Shown here: positions 45,784-55,397 of the stretch, in pieces
Layout of the letters: the number at the start of each line of letters is the position of its first letter
Numbering within the stretch: position 1 is the first letter of the stretch
Translations under genes and position numbers: made by a program
Source: Dyadobacter arcticus
Lineage (GTDB): Bacteria > Bacteroidota > Bacteroidia > Cytophagales > Spirosomataceae
Direction of reading: 5' to 3'
Length of the DNA: 64,000 nucleotides
Assembly: GCF_011762185.1 (NCBI RefSeq)
Contig: NZ_JAASQJ010000002.1
Coordinates: forward strand, 1,264,141 to 1,328,140
The notes under the pieces: generated by a model
Seen by the model: the letters and a program-made list of their open reading frames with translations, nothing else
Databases searched by the model: none
What the model was told of the DNA's origin: nothing

Positions 45784-48567
45784 TTATTTTTTCTGACTAC
45801 CTCCTATTTGGGCGGGAGCACCTTCGGCAGGAGCGCCTTTCTTCGCTTTTGCAAAATCCCCAGCCTTGATGATCACCAGTTTATTGTAATCAATGTGCTT
45901 ATTAAATGCCGCCTTGATCTGTTCCGGGGTAAGTGCTTCAATTTTCTTTTCAAAATCAGCATCCCACTGCATGGTGCGGTTGAGATAAAGGTTATTGGTC
46001 AAAGTATTGGCCAGCGATGCATCCTGCGAACGTCCAACCTGCCTGGATTGCAGGTATCCCGATTTGGCAGCTTTCAATTCCTCGGCAGTGAAACCCTCTT
46101 TCAATGCCTTATCGATTTCCTCTTTAAATGCAGCTTCCAGCTTCTCAGCATTCTGCGGCGCGTAAATCGCGTAAGACATAAATGTTCCGCTTTTATCCAG
46201 CGAGCTCGCCGAGAATTGCGATCCAACTCCATAACTCAATCCCTCTTTTTGACGAATGCGCGTCGCCAAACGTGAATTTAAGAAGCCCCCGCCCAGCATG
46301 TAGTTGCCCATGATCAATGCAGGATAATCAGCGTCAGTGTCCTGCAAAGGCATACCCAAACCAGCTACAAACATCGCATTGGCTTTATCTGGTGTTTCCA
46401 ACGCCTTTGTTTCCGGCTTAACAGCAATGTAAGGAGAGGCTATCCTGGTAAACGGCTTCTCACTTTTCCAGCTACCAAATTCGTCATTCAAAAGCTTTTC
46501 GATTGACGCCTTATCAAAGTCTCCGACAACCGTTGCCGAAGCAGCATTAGCACCATAAAAATCTTTATGAAACTGCCTGATCTGATCAATGGTCGCGGCT
46601 TTTACACTTTCAACATCTTCATCAAATGTGCCTACATAGCGGATATCGCTTTTTGGATACGGCGTTGTAATCCGACGATATTCGTTGAAAGCAATCGCCT
46701 GAGGCTCACTTCGCTGCGACTCGATGCCAGCCAGTTCTTCCTGTTTTAGTTTTTCAAATTCACTTTCATCAAATGCAGGTGTTTTCAGCACTTCTGCAAC
46801 CAGCTTGATAACTGCTGGCAGATTTTCCTTTGTCGTTTCAATGTTGGCACCTGCCTGATTATTTGCACCGAAGAAACTTACTCTTGCCTTTAATTTGTCA
46901 AATTCATCTTTTACCTGCTGGCGCGTCTTTGTTTTTGTGCCTTTGTCCAGCATAGAGCCAGTCAGATCAGAGATTGTCGCTTTGTTCATCAGGCTTTTTT
47001 CATCCCCATAACGCAATGTTATCTTGGCCGCAACTACATTACCTCTCGTTGTTTTGGGCAGCAATGCTGTTTCAATCGTATTTGGCTTTTCAATGCGGGT
47101 AGTCCGGCCTTCCACATTCATTGGGGAAGGGTCAAAAGCCTCACCTTCTGCTACAACCGCTTCTCCTTTGTAATCTTTCACCAGATCCTGCACATTGGGC
47201 GCCTCCGGAATTTCGGCGCGTGAGGGGTTAGCTTCTGGCACAAACGTTCCTAATGTCCTGTTTGAAGGCTTAAAATAATATTGTGCTACCCGAAAAACAT
47301 CCTCCGGAGTTACCTTGCGAACGTTGTCCCTGAAAAGAAAAGCAAGACGCCAGTCACCCGTTGCAATGGATTCGCTGACGCTTAACCCTACCCTTTCCGC
47401 ATTGCGAAATTCCAGGTCCCAGTTTTTCAGGATCGTTGTTTTTGCCCTTTCTACATCCTCAGCAGACGGTTTTAGTACAGCAGCCGAATCGAGTGTAGCT
47501 GCAAATGCCTGCTTGGCTTCGTCCAGCGATTTCTCTTTTAATACCTCAGCACCAAACAAAACAAATCCAGGATCATATAATTGAAAAGGAAATCCGAAGA
47601 TGGATGACGCCTTTTTAGTATTTACCAGATTTTTATAAAGTCGTCCGTTTGGCTCAGTGGATAATAACTCTGTCAGTACTTCCATAGCTGGATAATCGGC
47701 GTGCGAGCCCGGCATAATATGGTACAATGCAATCAGCATTTGTACGTCGCCTGTTCTTTTCAGTTCAACAAAGCGTTCCCCATCCTGAGTTGGCTCAGAG
47801 GTGTACGATTTGGGGAGTATCCGGGTTGGTTTCGGGATTTTACTAAAATATTCATTGACCATCGCCAGTGTCTTGGCCTCATCAATTTTCCCTGCAACAG
47901 TTAGCACTGCATTGTCAGGCTGGTAAAATCTCTTATAAAAAGCTTGTAAATTCTCGATGGGTACCTTTTCAATGTCAGAGCGGTTTCCAATGGTCGATTT
48001 TCCGTAGTTATGCCATAGATAGGCGCCCGAAATCACACGTTGCATCAACACCCGGAACGGGCTGTTCTCTCCCGATTCAAATTCATTCCGCACCACACTG
48101 AATTCACTGTCAAGGTCTTTTTTGGCAATGAATGAATTCACCATCCGGTCCGATTCCAGGTCTAAAGCCCATTTGAGGTTTTCTTCAGTCGCCGTAAACG
48201 TCTCGAAATAATTGGTGCGGTCGTTCCCGGTTGAACCGTTCGGGCGCGCGCCATGCGAAGTCAGCTCCTGGGGAATGTCTTTATGCTTTGGAGAGCCTTT
48301 AAATACAAGGTGTTCAAGCAAATGCGCCATGCCTGTTTCTCCATATCCTTCATGGCGTGAACCTACCAGGTAAGTCATATTCACGGTGATGGTAGGCTTG
48401 GACGGATCGGGAAACATAAGCACTTTCAGGCCATTTTCCAGGTTATACTCCGTTATACCTTCCACGGAAGCGACTTTTGTAACCCCCTTTGGCAACTGCG
48501 CCATCGCAGGACCGACGATCAGCCCAGCCAACAGCAGGTTGAATAGCTTCGACTTGTTAAATTTCAT
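45784..48567 (-). CDS. M16-family zinc metallopeptidase, two-domain
   Basis: Exported or periplasmic pitrilysin-family peptidase of 927 residues from the ATG at 48567 (MKFNKSKLFNLLLAGLIVGPAMAQ, signal peptide); the open frame starts 35 codons further up. The first half has the inverted zinc motif H-x-x-E-H at 82-86 (MAHLLEHLVFKGS) and the distal glutamate region. The second half is the inactive M16 partner domain (ITLRYGDEKSLMNKA... GGGFLNSRLATRIRQKEGLSYGVGS). Ends in a Gly/Ala/Pro-rich tail. Family members degrade peptides in the periplasm. It is monocistronic with a downstream hairpin. Confidence 0.92.
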   Translation of the reverse strand: MKFNKSKLFNLLLAGLIVGPAMAQLPKGVTKVASVEGITEYNLENGLKVLMFPDPSKPTITVNMTYLVGSRHEGYGETGMAHLLEHLVFKGSPKHKDIPQELTSHGARPNGSTGNDRTNYFETFTATEENLKWALDLESDRMVNSFIAKKDLDSEFSVVRNEFESGENSPFRVLMQRVISGAYLWHNYGKSTIGNRSDIEKVPIENLQAFYKRFYQPDNAVLTVAGKIDEAKTLAMVNEYFSKIPKPTRILPKSYTSEPTQDGERFVELKRTGDVQMLIALYHIMPGSHADYPAMEVLTELLSTEPNGRLYKNLVNTKKASSIFGFPFQLYDPGFVLFGAEVLKEKSLDEAKQAFAATLDSAAVLKPSAEDVERAKTTILKNWDLEFRNAERVGLSVSESIATGDWRLAFLFRDNVRKVTPEDVFRVAQYYFKPSNRTLGTFVPEANPSRAEIPEAPNVQDLVKDYKGEAVVAEGEAFDPSPMNVEGRTTRIEKPNTIETALLPKTTRGNVVAAKITLRYGDEKSLMNKATISDLTGSMLDKGTKTKTRQQVKDEFDKLKARVSFFGANNQAGANIETTKENLPAVIKLVAEVLKTPAFDESEFEKLKQEELAGIESQRSEPQAIAFNEYRRITTPYPKSDIRYVGTFDEDVESVKAATIDQIRQFHKDFYGANAASATVVGDFDKASIEKLLNDEFGSWKSEKPFTRIASPYIAVKPETKALETPDKANAMFVAGLGMPLQDTDADYPALIMGNYMLGGGFLNSRLATRIRQKEGLSYGVGSQFSASSLDKSGTFMSYAIYAPQNAEKLEAAFKEEIDKALKEGFTAEELKAAKSGYLQSRQVGRSQDASLANTLTNNLYLNRTMQWDADFEKKIEALTPEQIKAAFNKHIDYNKLVIIKAGDFAKAKKGAPAEGAPAQIGGSQKK

Positions 48568-48778
48568 GACCATAATCAAGTGGATTATTTTAGATTCTAA
48601 TTCTTGAAAATAGCGCACAATATCCCATTTACCAATTACTTCATGATAAATGGTCAACAAAACTGCCTGCAACAGACGGGCATTTTGGTATGTAATGGTT
48701 CAAACAAGCTATCTTTATTCCGCTTGCAAGCCTTAGATTTTGCTGGAAGCCCCGTTTTAAAATATCATAATTGAATCA

Positions 48779-49171
48779 ATGACACCAGTTCGCTTTTTCG
48801 CCCGCGTATTTACCCTTTTACTTTCTGCATTGCTTTGGAACTGTTCAGGAGGTATCCCAATTTCTACCAATACCAAATATCCCATTGAAGTACTTTACGA
48901 AAATCAGCTGCTCGAACGGCCTTATTCCGAAATCGGTGTAATTGAGATTAGCAGTGAAGATTCGCTTACTGAAAGACAAACGCAGGATAAACGCATGATG
49001 TACAGGGGAAATGATGCCAAAACCAAGGAGTTGTTAACCGCCAGGCTTGTGATCAAAGCACAGAAGATCGGGGCCGATGCGCTGATTAATGTTAAGTACA
49101 AGTATTACACCAGTGTCAAAAAAGAAGGGTATATGCTCAGCGGACTTGCCGTAAGGTACCGGGGAGAATAA
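48779..49171 (+). CDS. small putative lipoprotein
   Basis: A 130-residue protein with a hydrophobic N terminus (VFTLLLSALLWNCSGG). The cysteine at about 22 could be acylated, although Trp-Asn before it is an unusual lipobox. The mature part, YSEIGVIEISSEDSLTERQ then LVIKAQKIGADALINVKYKYY, resembles the short YbjQ/heavy-metal-binding-like folds in which related pieces recur, but I do not recognise the family. It is 22 bases before the thioesterase gene, so co-transcription is likely. The function is unknown. Confidence 0.7.
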   Translation: MTPVRFFARVFTLLLSALLWNCSGGIPISTNTKYPIEVLYENQLLERPYSEIGVIEISSEDSLTERQTQDKRMMYRGNDAKTKELLTARLVIKAQKIGADALINVKYKYYTSVKKEGYMLSGLAVRYRGE

Positions 49172-49193
49172 CGCTCCAATCAAACCTAAGACC

Positions 49194-49721
49194 ATGCTTT
49201 TTACTGCCAACTTATCCGATATGCCTGTCGAGGCAGAGTCGAGGGTGATCATCCGCTTCCAGGATTGTGATCCGCTGATGCATTTGAATAACAGCAAATA
49301 TTTCGAATATTTCTTCAATGCCCGCGAGGACCAGGTCTCCAAATTGTACGGTTTTAGTTTCGAGGCCATGTTTCGGGAATTGAAAACCAGCTGGGTCGTT
49401 TACCAGCACCAAATCGCTTACGTCAGGCCCGCGCTGATCAGCGAATGGGTGAGGATTACCTCGAGGGTGATTTTTTATAATGACGATACCATGGTTACGG
49501 AGTATTTCATGACGAACGATCTCAGGACAGAATTAAAAACAATGCTCTGGACAACTTCCAAGCATATCAGTATCGTCAATGGTAAGAGAGTGCCGCACCC
49601 GAAGGAGGTAATGGATTATCTGGGAGCTACTTGTGTGCCAGGTTTAGATTTTCCCAACATGCAGTTCAACGATAGGATCCACACTATTAAATATGCCCTA
49701 TCGACTGGCTCTAACGCGTAG
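49194..49721 (+). CDS. hotdog-fold acyl-CoA thioesterase (4HBT type)
   Basis: A 175-residue thioesterase that hydrolyses acyl-CoA. The N-terminal block FQDCDPLMHLNNSKYFEYFFNAREDQ is the catalytic loop and helix of the 4-hydroxybenzoyl-CoA/YbgC-type hotdog family, with Asp-28 like position and the Asn-Asn. TSWVVYQHQIAYVRPAL follows as the central strand. The exact substrate is unknown. The stop overlaps the opposite-strand tamB stop by 11 bases. No cognate acyl-CoA gene lies next to it. Confidence 0.85.
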   Translation: MLFTANLSDMPVEAESRVIIRFQDCDPLMHLNNSKYFEYFFNAREDQVSKLYGFSFEAMFRELKTSWVVYQHQIAYVRPALISEWVRITSRVIFYNDDTMVTEYFMTNDLRTELKTMLWTTSKHISIVNGKRVPHPKEVMDYLGATCVPGLDFPNMQFNDRIHTIKYALSTGSNA

Positions 49722-52700
49722 GATCTTTCTCTGAGATCATCTTCTTGCCTGTCGTATCCTGGCGGGTTGAATCATTTGGAATGATATAGGGAATTTTGAC
49801 GACAGGTTTTGGCATGGGCATAAACCGGTTGAAGCTGTGCGTAAACTGCATACTTACCCCGCCCGTTGTGAATGTAGTCGGATACAACGAGTTCTGGATA
49901 TTGCGATTATAAGCCTTCACTTTCACAGAACCGCGGCTGTTTAACCAATATTCCAAAGTCCATTCGCCAAGTAAGCTAGCAGCATTGTAAGCTGTGGCGC
50001 CCGTCTGGTTCTGGGTCCCTGACGAAAAACGACCATCTCGCGTTACACGAAAACGATCATTAAGGAAACGGTAGGAAAATCGCAATTGCAGGTTATTCAA
50101 TGCATTCTGATCCAAAGAAAGACCGGAAACGCCCACTTCAAGACTCTCATTAATACCCGAGGCCCAACGGCTTATCTGGTTGGAAACGAGCTCGCTAATG
50201 CTGCTGCCCAGGAAATTCTGACTTCCAACCGTCGCCAAACTACTTTCGGGCAGCAATTGATTCACGACCAGCAAACTGCTCACCTGCCTGCTTAATTCCT
50301 GTTCATCCGATTTTAGCTTATTCTGAAAAGCCTCCAATTGGCCTCGGTAAGCACTTAATGAAGGATTATCAATAATTTTGAGGTCATAACGAATCACAGG
50401 CGCCATCAGGCCTTCGGACAAACCGATTGTTACCTCCACGGGATATCGCCTGGATAACGCGTCATTGCCTGAACCGGAAGTGGAAGTATTGGGCAAAACG
50501 CCCGCCAGTGAAACCATTTGCGTATACCCCGCCTTCACATCAAGCTGCGCATCATATGGGTCACCCGACCAAACAATGCGGCTGCCGGGTTTGATGTTGA
50601 ATTTTTTGTTAATGACATTCTGCAATGTAAAGTTGTATTCCCCTCGCTCAATTTCGTAGGTTCCCGCCATTGTAAAATCACCCTGCGTATCAATATTCAG
50701 GTTCAGGCGGCCGGTACCGTTACCTCTGATAATATCTCCGGTTTGTCTGTCAAAAATAATCTCACAAGTCGCATCGGGAGTGAGGTTGAAATTAAAATCC
50801 ATTTTGATACCTCCCGCCACCTGGCTTCTGCTCGCTGAGTCGGCCGGATTAATCAATGTACTGTCGACGACCGGCATTTTGCTTACAAACTGAATGTAAT
50901 CCTGGGTCGCCACTTCCGTCGCGCCGTCCAGAGGAATATATATCTTGGTACCCTTATTACTGGTAACATTCGCCTCAATGTTCAGATTGTCGATCGGACC
51001 GAAAACAGCAACTGGGCCGGACACATAAGCGGTACCGTAAAACATGGTATTGTCACGGGTGGTGGTATTTAGTATTTTAAAGTTGCGCAGATCTGCATTA
51101 AACCCGAGAGAAAAATATTTAAAACCATCATGAAATACCCCTCCACGCAATGCAGCTGTATTTCCGTCCGCATCGGTCAATAGAATGTTATTTACAGTAA
51201 TCTCACTTTCTGTAAAATTGATTTTGTCGCTGAATGTAAAAACCGATTGCAGATAGTCAAATCTCATTCGCCCCTTGTCCACCATGATCGAACCTTCCAG
51301 TATCGGAGCGTTTACCAGCCCTTTAATCAATACAGTACCCTGCGCTTTTCCGCCGACTTCGGAGATTAACCCTTCCGCAAATGGTTCAAGTGCCTTGAAA
51401 TCGATCTGGTTGAAAATGGCTTTGAGATTTAAAGTATTGGCAGTCTGTTTTGGACGATAGGAACCAACCAAATTGAATACCCGTCTCGCATTTTTGCTTA
51501 GCTGCGCGTCAATTTCCAGTTCGCTCCTTACCTGATCCCAGTCTGCACTTCCGGATAGGTTTCCAAATTCATATGTCGCATATCCTAAACTTTCGACATT
51601 AAAACTCGCATCCAGTACCACACTGTTGTAAACATCTTTTACACGCGCCGTACCATCCATGATACCGCTCAGCTGCGTAGTAAAAACCGGGTTTAAGCTA
51701 CCCAATTTGAAGTTTCTGATATCCAGCAGCAGGCTTTTTTCAGGATTCTCGGAAGCTGTTCCACTGAGGAATATTCTTTGCTTGCCACTTACCAGCCCCA
51801 GATTGGACATGGTAACGTTCTTGCCTTCAATAGAAATCAGACTTTCAGAAGGTACCGTCCATTCCTCATCCAGCAAGTACATTTTTGAGTTTTTGAAACC
51901 AATATCGAGCCCAGCTGGCAAAAAGCGAATTTCACCAGCCAGATTTGCCCGGTTGGTACTCTTTTCCTGATGAATAGCCCCATTAAAATCAATGTGGTCA
52001 ATGTCCCAGATTCCTTCCATTTCCAATTTTTCAGTTGGTACCAGCACACTCATTTTTTGCTGTTCGGAAGTAACCAATGCGGAGGCAAGTACCTCAGCGC
52101 TGTTGACAAATTTGGAAGTGGTGATATCGATCTCGGACTTGAAAAATTGGTTCGTACCATAACGAAGCGTATCCGAAATCACGTTCAGTGTGAGAACGGC
52201 GGTATTATCTATTTTAAAGATGCCTTCCGCTTTTGCGCCCTTTGAAACATAAATATCAGGGCTGAGAAATGCCAGAAACCGCGAAAGATTCCTTGTTTCC
52301 AACTGATAATCAATCTGGTATTGTTTTTTCTCAGGCTGAATGGTCTTTTTGGCGTAGTATGCAGCACGGTTTGCTTCATTCTCAAGGAAGTAGAGCTTAT
52401 ATTCTTCAATTACCTGGCTAACATCCTTCCAGGCTTGTGTCGGAAGAAAATTCCCCACCGCCCTTGCGGTCAAGAATTCACTTTTCAATTGCAGAATACG
52501 CCTATCCGGTTCCTGGCGGGAAGAAAAAACCAACGTATCAATCACCAGGTTGCGCTCCTTATTGGTCATCAACAAATAAGTGTTGAGCAACTTTGCATCG
52601 CCAGTGAGCTCGTCCAATGTATTTCCGGACACATTCACATTCAATTGGGTCCGCAATGTGATCTGGTCTCTCGTAAAGCCCAGCTCTTTCAGGTTAGCTT

Positions 52701-54306
52701 TCTCGATAAGTCCCTGTAAATTAAATGCATTCTGAGGTTTTGAAAGGTCAAATTCCCCTTCCACACTGACTACAAAATTGCTATCCCTCGCGCTGACATA
52801 CCCATTGAAATACTGATTCTGCAAATTGCCTTTTAATTTTATGTTGCGATAATCATAATTTCGAAACCCTACCCTTCCTACCGTCGCATTCAGATCCGTA
52901 GATGCAAATTGCAGTTCCAGCCCTTTTCCATAGATCTTTCCGTCAAAATCAAGTTTTTGCCAAGTTTCTTCCTCATCCAGGATCTTACCGAGTTCAAATC
53001 CTGATGTTTTTACTTCACCAGAATATGTAGTGGTTTTTGGATCCGCAATATGGAAAACCAAGTCACCCGCCAGTTCCCCCATTTGTGACGAAGCAGAGGC
53101 ATTGACCGCAAAATCTTCTAATGTTCCTTTATATGTGCCATCAATCAGGGTCTGACCGAATTTTGCCAATGTAGGATGCATATCCCACTCGGGATAGTAC
53201 TGCACAATGTCGGCTGGTTGGATTTTGGAAAGCGAAAGCCGGATGTCCATTTGCACACCCTCAATGTCAGGGAGCCCTTTAAATCCCAAATCACCGACCA
53301 GCCTGCTTCCTTTACCAAAATAAAGATCCGTATTGGTTATCATAAAATCGTCAACCTTTCCATTGAAGTCCCCTGATATCTTCCAGGTTTCGTGAAGGTT
53401 GTCGACGTAGCTGGAAAACAAACCCAGGTCTCTGGAATCGATATGACTTCCAACTAAATGGCCTTTCATTTGGATCTTGTGATTAAAATCCCCCAGTTCT
53501 CCGGATCGGTTATAGTATAAAATAACCTCTTCTTTCAGGCGGGAATGACCTATCCGGGCATCCAGCTCCTTTAATTCCATCTTTTTCTGACAGAATAAAA
53601 ACCGCGTTTCGAGCTCATGCATTTCCAGGCCGGTTTGCCTGTCGACGGTTTTTAGGTTTTTAGCCAAAAAAGAAATGGTATCTCCCTGAACCAGAAAGTT
53701 TTTCAAGTCCCCATTAAGGTGATCCAGTTTGAAATGATAGTAATCGAAAACCCTTGCACCCCTATCCCTCGATTTGCGCGGATCATCATAACTGAATGTT
53801 CCGTCGATGACCTTTGATTTACCAATAACAAAAGGGGTATTATTTTCGGGAGCATTTGCAGGGCGGCGCACTTTTGGAGCAGTTAATTCATTGATGCGCG
53901 CTATAAATCCATCAATATTCAGATCGCCCGATTTTGGAATGATGGATAGCTTAACATTAGGCTGAAAAACATTGACCTCATCCAGATAAATTTCCTTTGC
54001 AGAGTTTTCGATGATGTTTTTAACATTAAGATTCACATCAATCCTGCCCACATCGATCATATCCTTCTGGCTGATATCTTTTACAGAAATACCTTCGAGG
54101 GATACGACATCAAACCATTTAATATTGACTTTTTGAATGGTGATTGGATAACCAAGTTTTTCTGAAACGGAGGAAGTGGCCTTTTGAACTGCCCAGGTTT
54201 GAACGGATGGAAGCTGAAGCGCGATGGTGGCAATTCCAAGCGCCAGGAGCGCAAAGATGATGACTACAACCAGACCATTGCCAAACGCCTTCAGGAATTT
54301 TAACAT
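49711..54306 (-). CDS. TamB-like outer-membrane assembly/lipid-transport protein
   Basis: A very large, 1531-residue inner-membrane-anchored periplasmic protein of the AsmA/TamB (DUF490) family. One N-terminal membrane segment (FLKAFGNGLVVVIIFALLALGIATIAL) precedes an extended beta-taco of repeated 20-30-residue strands. The C-terminal TamB domain (about 1100-1500) ends with a barrel-contacting SYRFLNDRFRV region. Family members span the periplasm and move phospholipid or help insert outer-membrane proteins. No TamA/BamA gene is next to it. Its stop overlaps the thioesterase stop by 11 bases. Confidence 0.9.
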   Translation of the reverse strand: MLKFLKAFGNGLVVVIIFALLALGIATIALQLPSVQTWAVQKATSSVSEKLGYPITIQKVNIKWFDVVSLEGISVKDISQKDMIDVGRIDVNLNVKNIIENSAKEIYLDEVNVFQPNVKLSIIPKSGDLNIDGFIARINELTAPKVRRPANAPENNTPFVIGKSKVIDGTFSYDDPRKSRDRGARVFDYYHFKLDHLNGDLKNFLVQGDTISFLAKNLKTVDRQTGLEMHELETRFLFCQKKMELKELDARIGHSRLKEEVILYYNRSGELGDFNHKIQMKGHLVGSHIDSRDLGLFSSYVDNLHETWKISGDFNGKVDDFMITNTDLYFGKGSRLVGDLGFKGLPDIEGVQMDIRLSLSKIQPADIVQYYPEWDMHPTLAKFGQTLIDGTYKGTLEDFAVNASASSQMGELAGDLVFHIADPKTTTYSGEVKTSGFELGKILDEEETWQKLDFDGKIYGKGLELQFASTDLNATVGRVGFRNYDYRNIKLKGNLQNQYFNGYVSARDSNFVVSVEGEFDLSKPQNAFNLQGLIEKANLKELGFTRDQITLRTQLNVNVSGNTLDELTGDAKLLNTYLLMTNKERNLVIDTLVFSSRQEPDRRILQLKSEFLTARAVGNFLPTQAWKDVSQVIEEYKLYFLENEANRAAYYAKKTIQPEKKQYQIDYQLETRNLSRFLAFLSPDIYVSKGAKAEGIFKIDNTAVLTLNVISDTLRYGTNQFFKSEIDITTSKFVNSAEVLASALVTSEQQKMSVLVPTEKLEMEGIWDIDHIDFNGAIHQEKSTNRANLAGEIRFLPAGLDIGFKNSKMYLLDEEWTVPSESLISIEGKNVTMSNLGLVSGKQRIFLSGTASENPEKSLLLDIRNFKLGSLNPVFTTQLSGIMDGTARVKDVYNSVVLDASFNVESLGYATYEFGNLSGSADWDQVRSELEIDAQLSKNARRVFNLVGSYRPKQTANTLNLKAIFNQIDFKALEPFAEGLISEVGGKAQGTVLIKGLVNAPILEGSIMVDKGRMRFDYLQSVFTFSDKINFTESEITVNNILLTDADGNTAALRGGVFHDGFKYFSLGFNADLRNFKILNTTTRDNTMFYGTAYVSGPVAVFGPIDNLNIEANVTSNKGTKIYIPLDGATEVATQDYIQFVSKMPVVDSTLINPADSASRSQVAGGIKMDFNFNLTPDATCEIIFDRQTGDIIRGNGTGRLNLNIDTQGDFTMAGTYEIERGEYNFTLQNVINKKFNIKPGSRIVWSGDPYDAQLDVKAGYTQMVSLAGVLPNTSTSGSGNDALSRRYPVEVTIGLSEGLMAPVIRYDLKIIDNPSLSAYRGQLEAFQNKLKSDEQELSRQVSSLLVVNQLLPESSLATVGSQNFLGSSISELVSNQISRWASGINESLEVGVSGLSLDQNALNNLQLRFSYRFLNDRFRVTRDGRFSSGTQNQTGATAYNAASLLGEWTLEYWLNSRGSVKVKAYNRNIQNSLYPTTFTTGGVSMQFTHSFNRFMPMPKPVVKIPYIIPNDSTRQDTTGKKMISEKDPTR

Positions 54307-54350
54307 ATATAGCTTCGCAGGGGGATACTGCTTATCTTATTGTTAATGCT

Positions 54351-54358
54351 TAATTTTG
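54351..54358 (+). promoter_or_regulatory. -7 element of tsaD
   Basis: TAATTTTG matches TAnnTTTG 17 bases before the tsaD ATG at 54376. The -33 position has only ACTG/CTGC. It also argues against the longer frame starting at 54340. Confidence 0.5.
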
Positions 54359-54375
54359 CGAAATCATTCAGTAGT

Positions 54376-55374
54376 ATGAACATTCTCGCCATTGAATCTT
54401 CTTGTGACGAAACCTCCGCAGCCGTAATTACAAACGGCAAAATCGGCTCTAATGTTGTTGCTACTCAGCTCATCCACGCCCAGTACGGAGGCGTCGTTCC
54501 TGAACTTGCATCGCGCGCTCACCAGCAACATATTTTACCAGTTGTGGATAAAGCATTGAATGATGCAAAAGTAGCGAAAAAAGACCTGGATGCCATTGCT
54601 TTCACTAGAGGGCCGGGTTTATTGGGTGCGTTACTGGTGGGTACATCGTTTGCAAAATCAATGGCGCTTGGGTTGAATATTCCGTTGATTGAGATCAATC
54701 ATATGCAGGCCCACGTCCTCGCGCACTTCATCGATGACCCCAAACCAGCGTTCCCTTTCCTTTGCCTAACCGTCAGTGGCGGACATACCCAAATCGTGAA
54801 GGTTAGCGGGCCATTAGAAATGGAAATAATCGGCGAAACCAAGGATGATGCTGTGGGTGAAGCATTTGACAAAACAGCCAAGCTTTTGGACTTACCTTAC
54901 CCCGGCGGGCCACTTATTGATAGACACGCGGCAAATGGTAACCCGCTTGCCTACCCGTTTCCCTTACCCGAAATGCCCGGACTGGATTTTTCTTTCAGCG
55001 GGATTAAGACTTCCTTTTTATATTTTCTTCAAAAGCAAGTGCAACTGGAGCCTGAATTTGTTGCTCAAAATCTGGACGATATATGTGCGAGCATTCAATA
55101 TACCCTCATTGATATCCTGCTCAAAAAACTGAAAAAAGCGGCCAGAGAAATAGGTATCAGAGAAATTGCAATTGCAGGCGGCGTTTCCGCAAACTCTGGA
55201 TTGCGGAGATCTATCAAAGAGTTGGGTGAAAAACTGGATTGGCACGTGTACATTCCTGCTTTTGAATATTGTACAGATAATGCGGCCATGATCGCCATTG
55301 CAGCACATTACAAATTTCTTCAAAATGATTTTTGCGATCAGACTGTCAGTCCGATGGCAAGAATGGAGTTTTAA
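54376..55374 (+). CDS. tsaD: tRNA t6A threonylcarbamoyltransferase
   Basis: Forms the essential t6A37 tRNA modification with TsaB and TsaE, 332 residues. The metal motif is H-x-x-x-H at His109/His113 (NHMQAHVLAHF). ASKR-type family blocks are LAIESSCDETSAAVI, FTRGPGLLGALLVG and LTVSGGHTQIV, and near the C terminus AIAGGVSANSGLR and DNAAMIAIAAHYK. The ATG at 54376 is preferred because it gives the standard MNILAIESSCDET N terminus and lies 17 bases after the -7 element. The divergent tamB starts 69 bases to the left. Confidence 0.95.
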   Translation: MNILAIESSCDETSAAVITNGKIGSNVVATQLIHAQYGGVVPELASRAHQQHILPVVDKALNDAKVAKKDLDAIAFTRGPGLLGALLVGTSFAKSMALGLNIPLIEINHMQAHVLAHFIDDPKPAFPFLCLTVSGGHTQIVKVSGPLEMEIIGETKDDAVGEAFDKTAKLLDLPYPGGPLIDRHAANGNPLAYPFPLPEMPGLDFSFSGIKTSFLYFLQKQVQLEPEFVAQNLDDICASIQYTLIDILLKKLKKAAREIGIREIAIAGGVSANSGLRRSIKELGEKLDWHVYIPAFEYCTDNAAMIAIAAHYKFLQNDFCDQTVSPMARMEF

Positions 55375-55397
55375 CATAAGTATCTGACCGCCGATAT

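Noticed and set aside
49212..49412. Minus-strand frame over the thioesterase
   Set aside because: Shadow of the plus-strand gene that carries the hotdog motifs.
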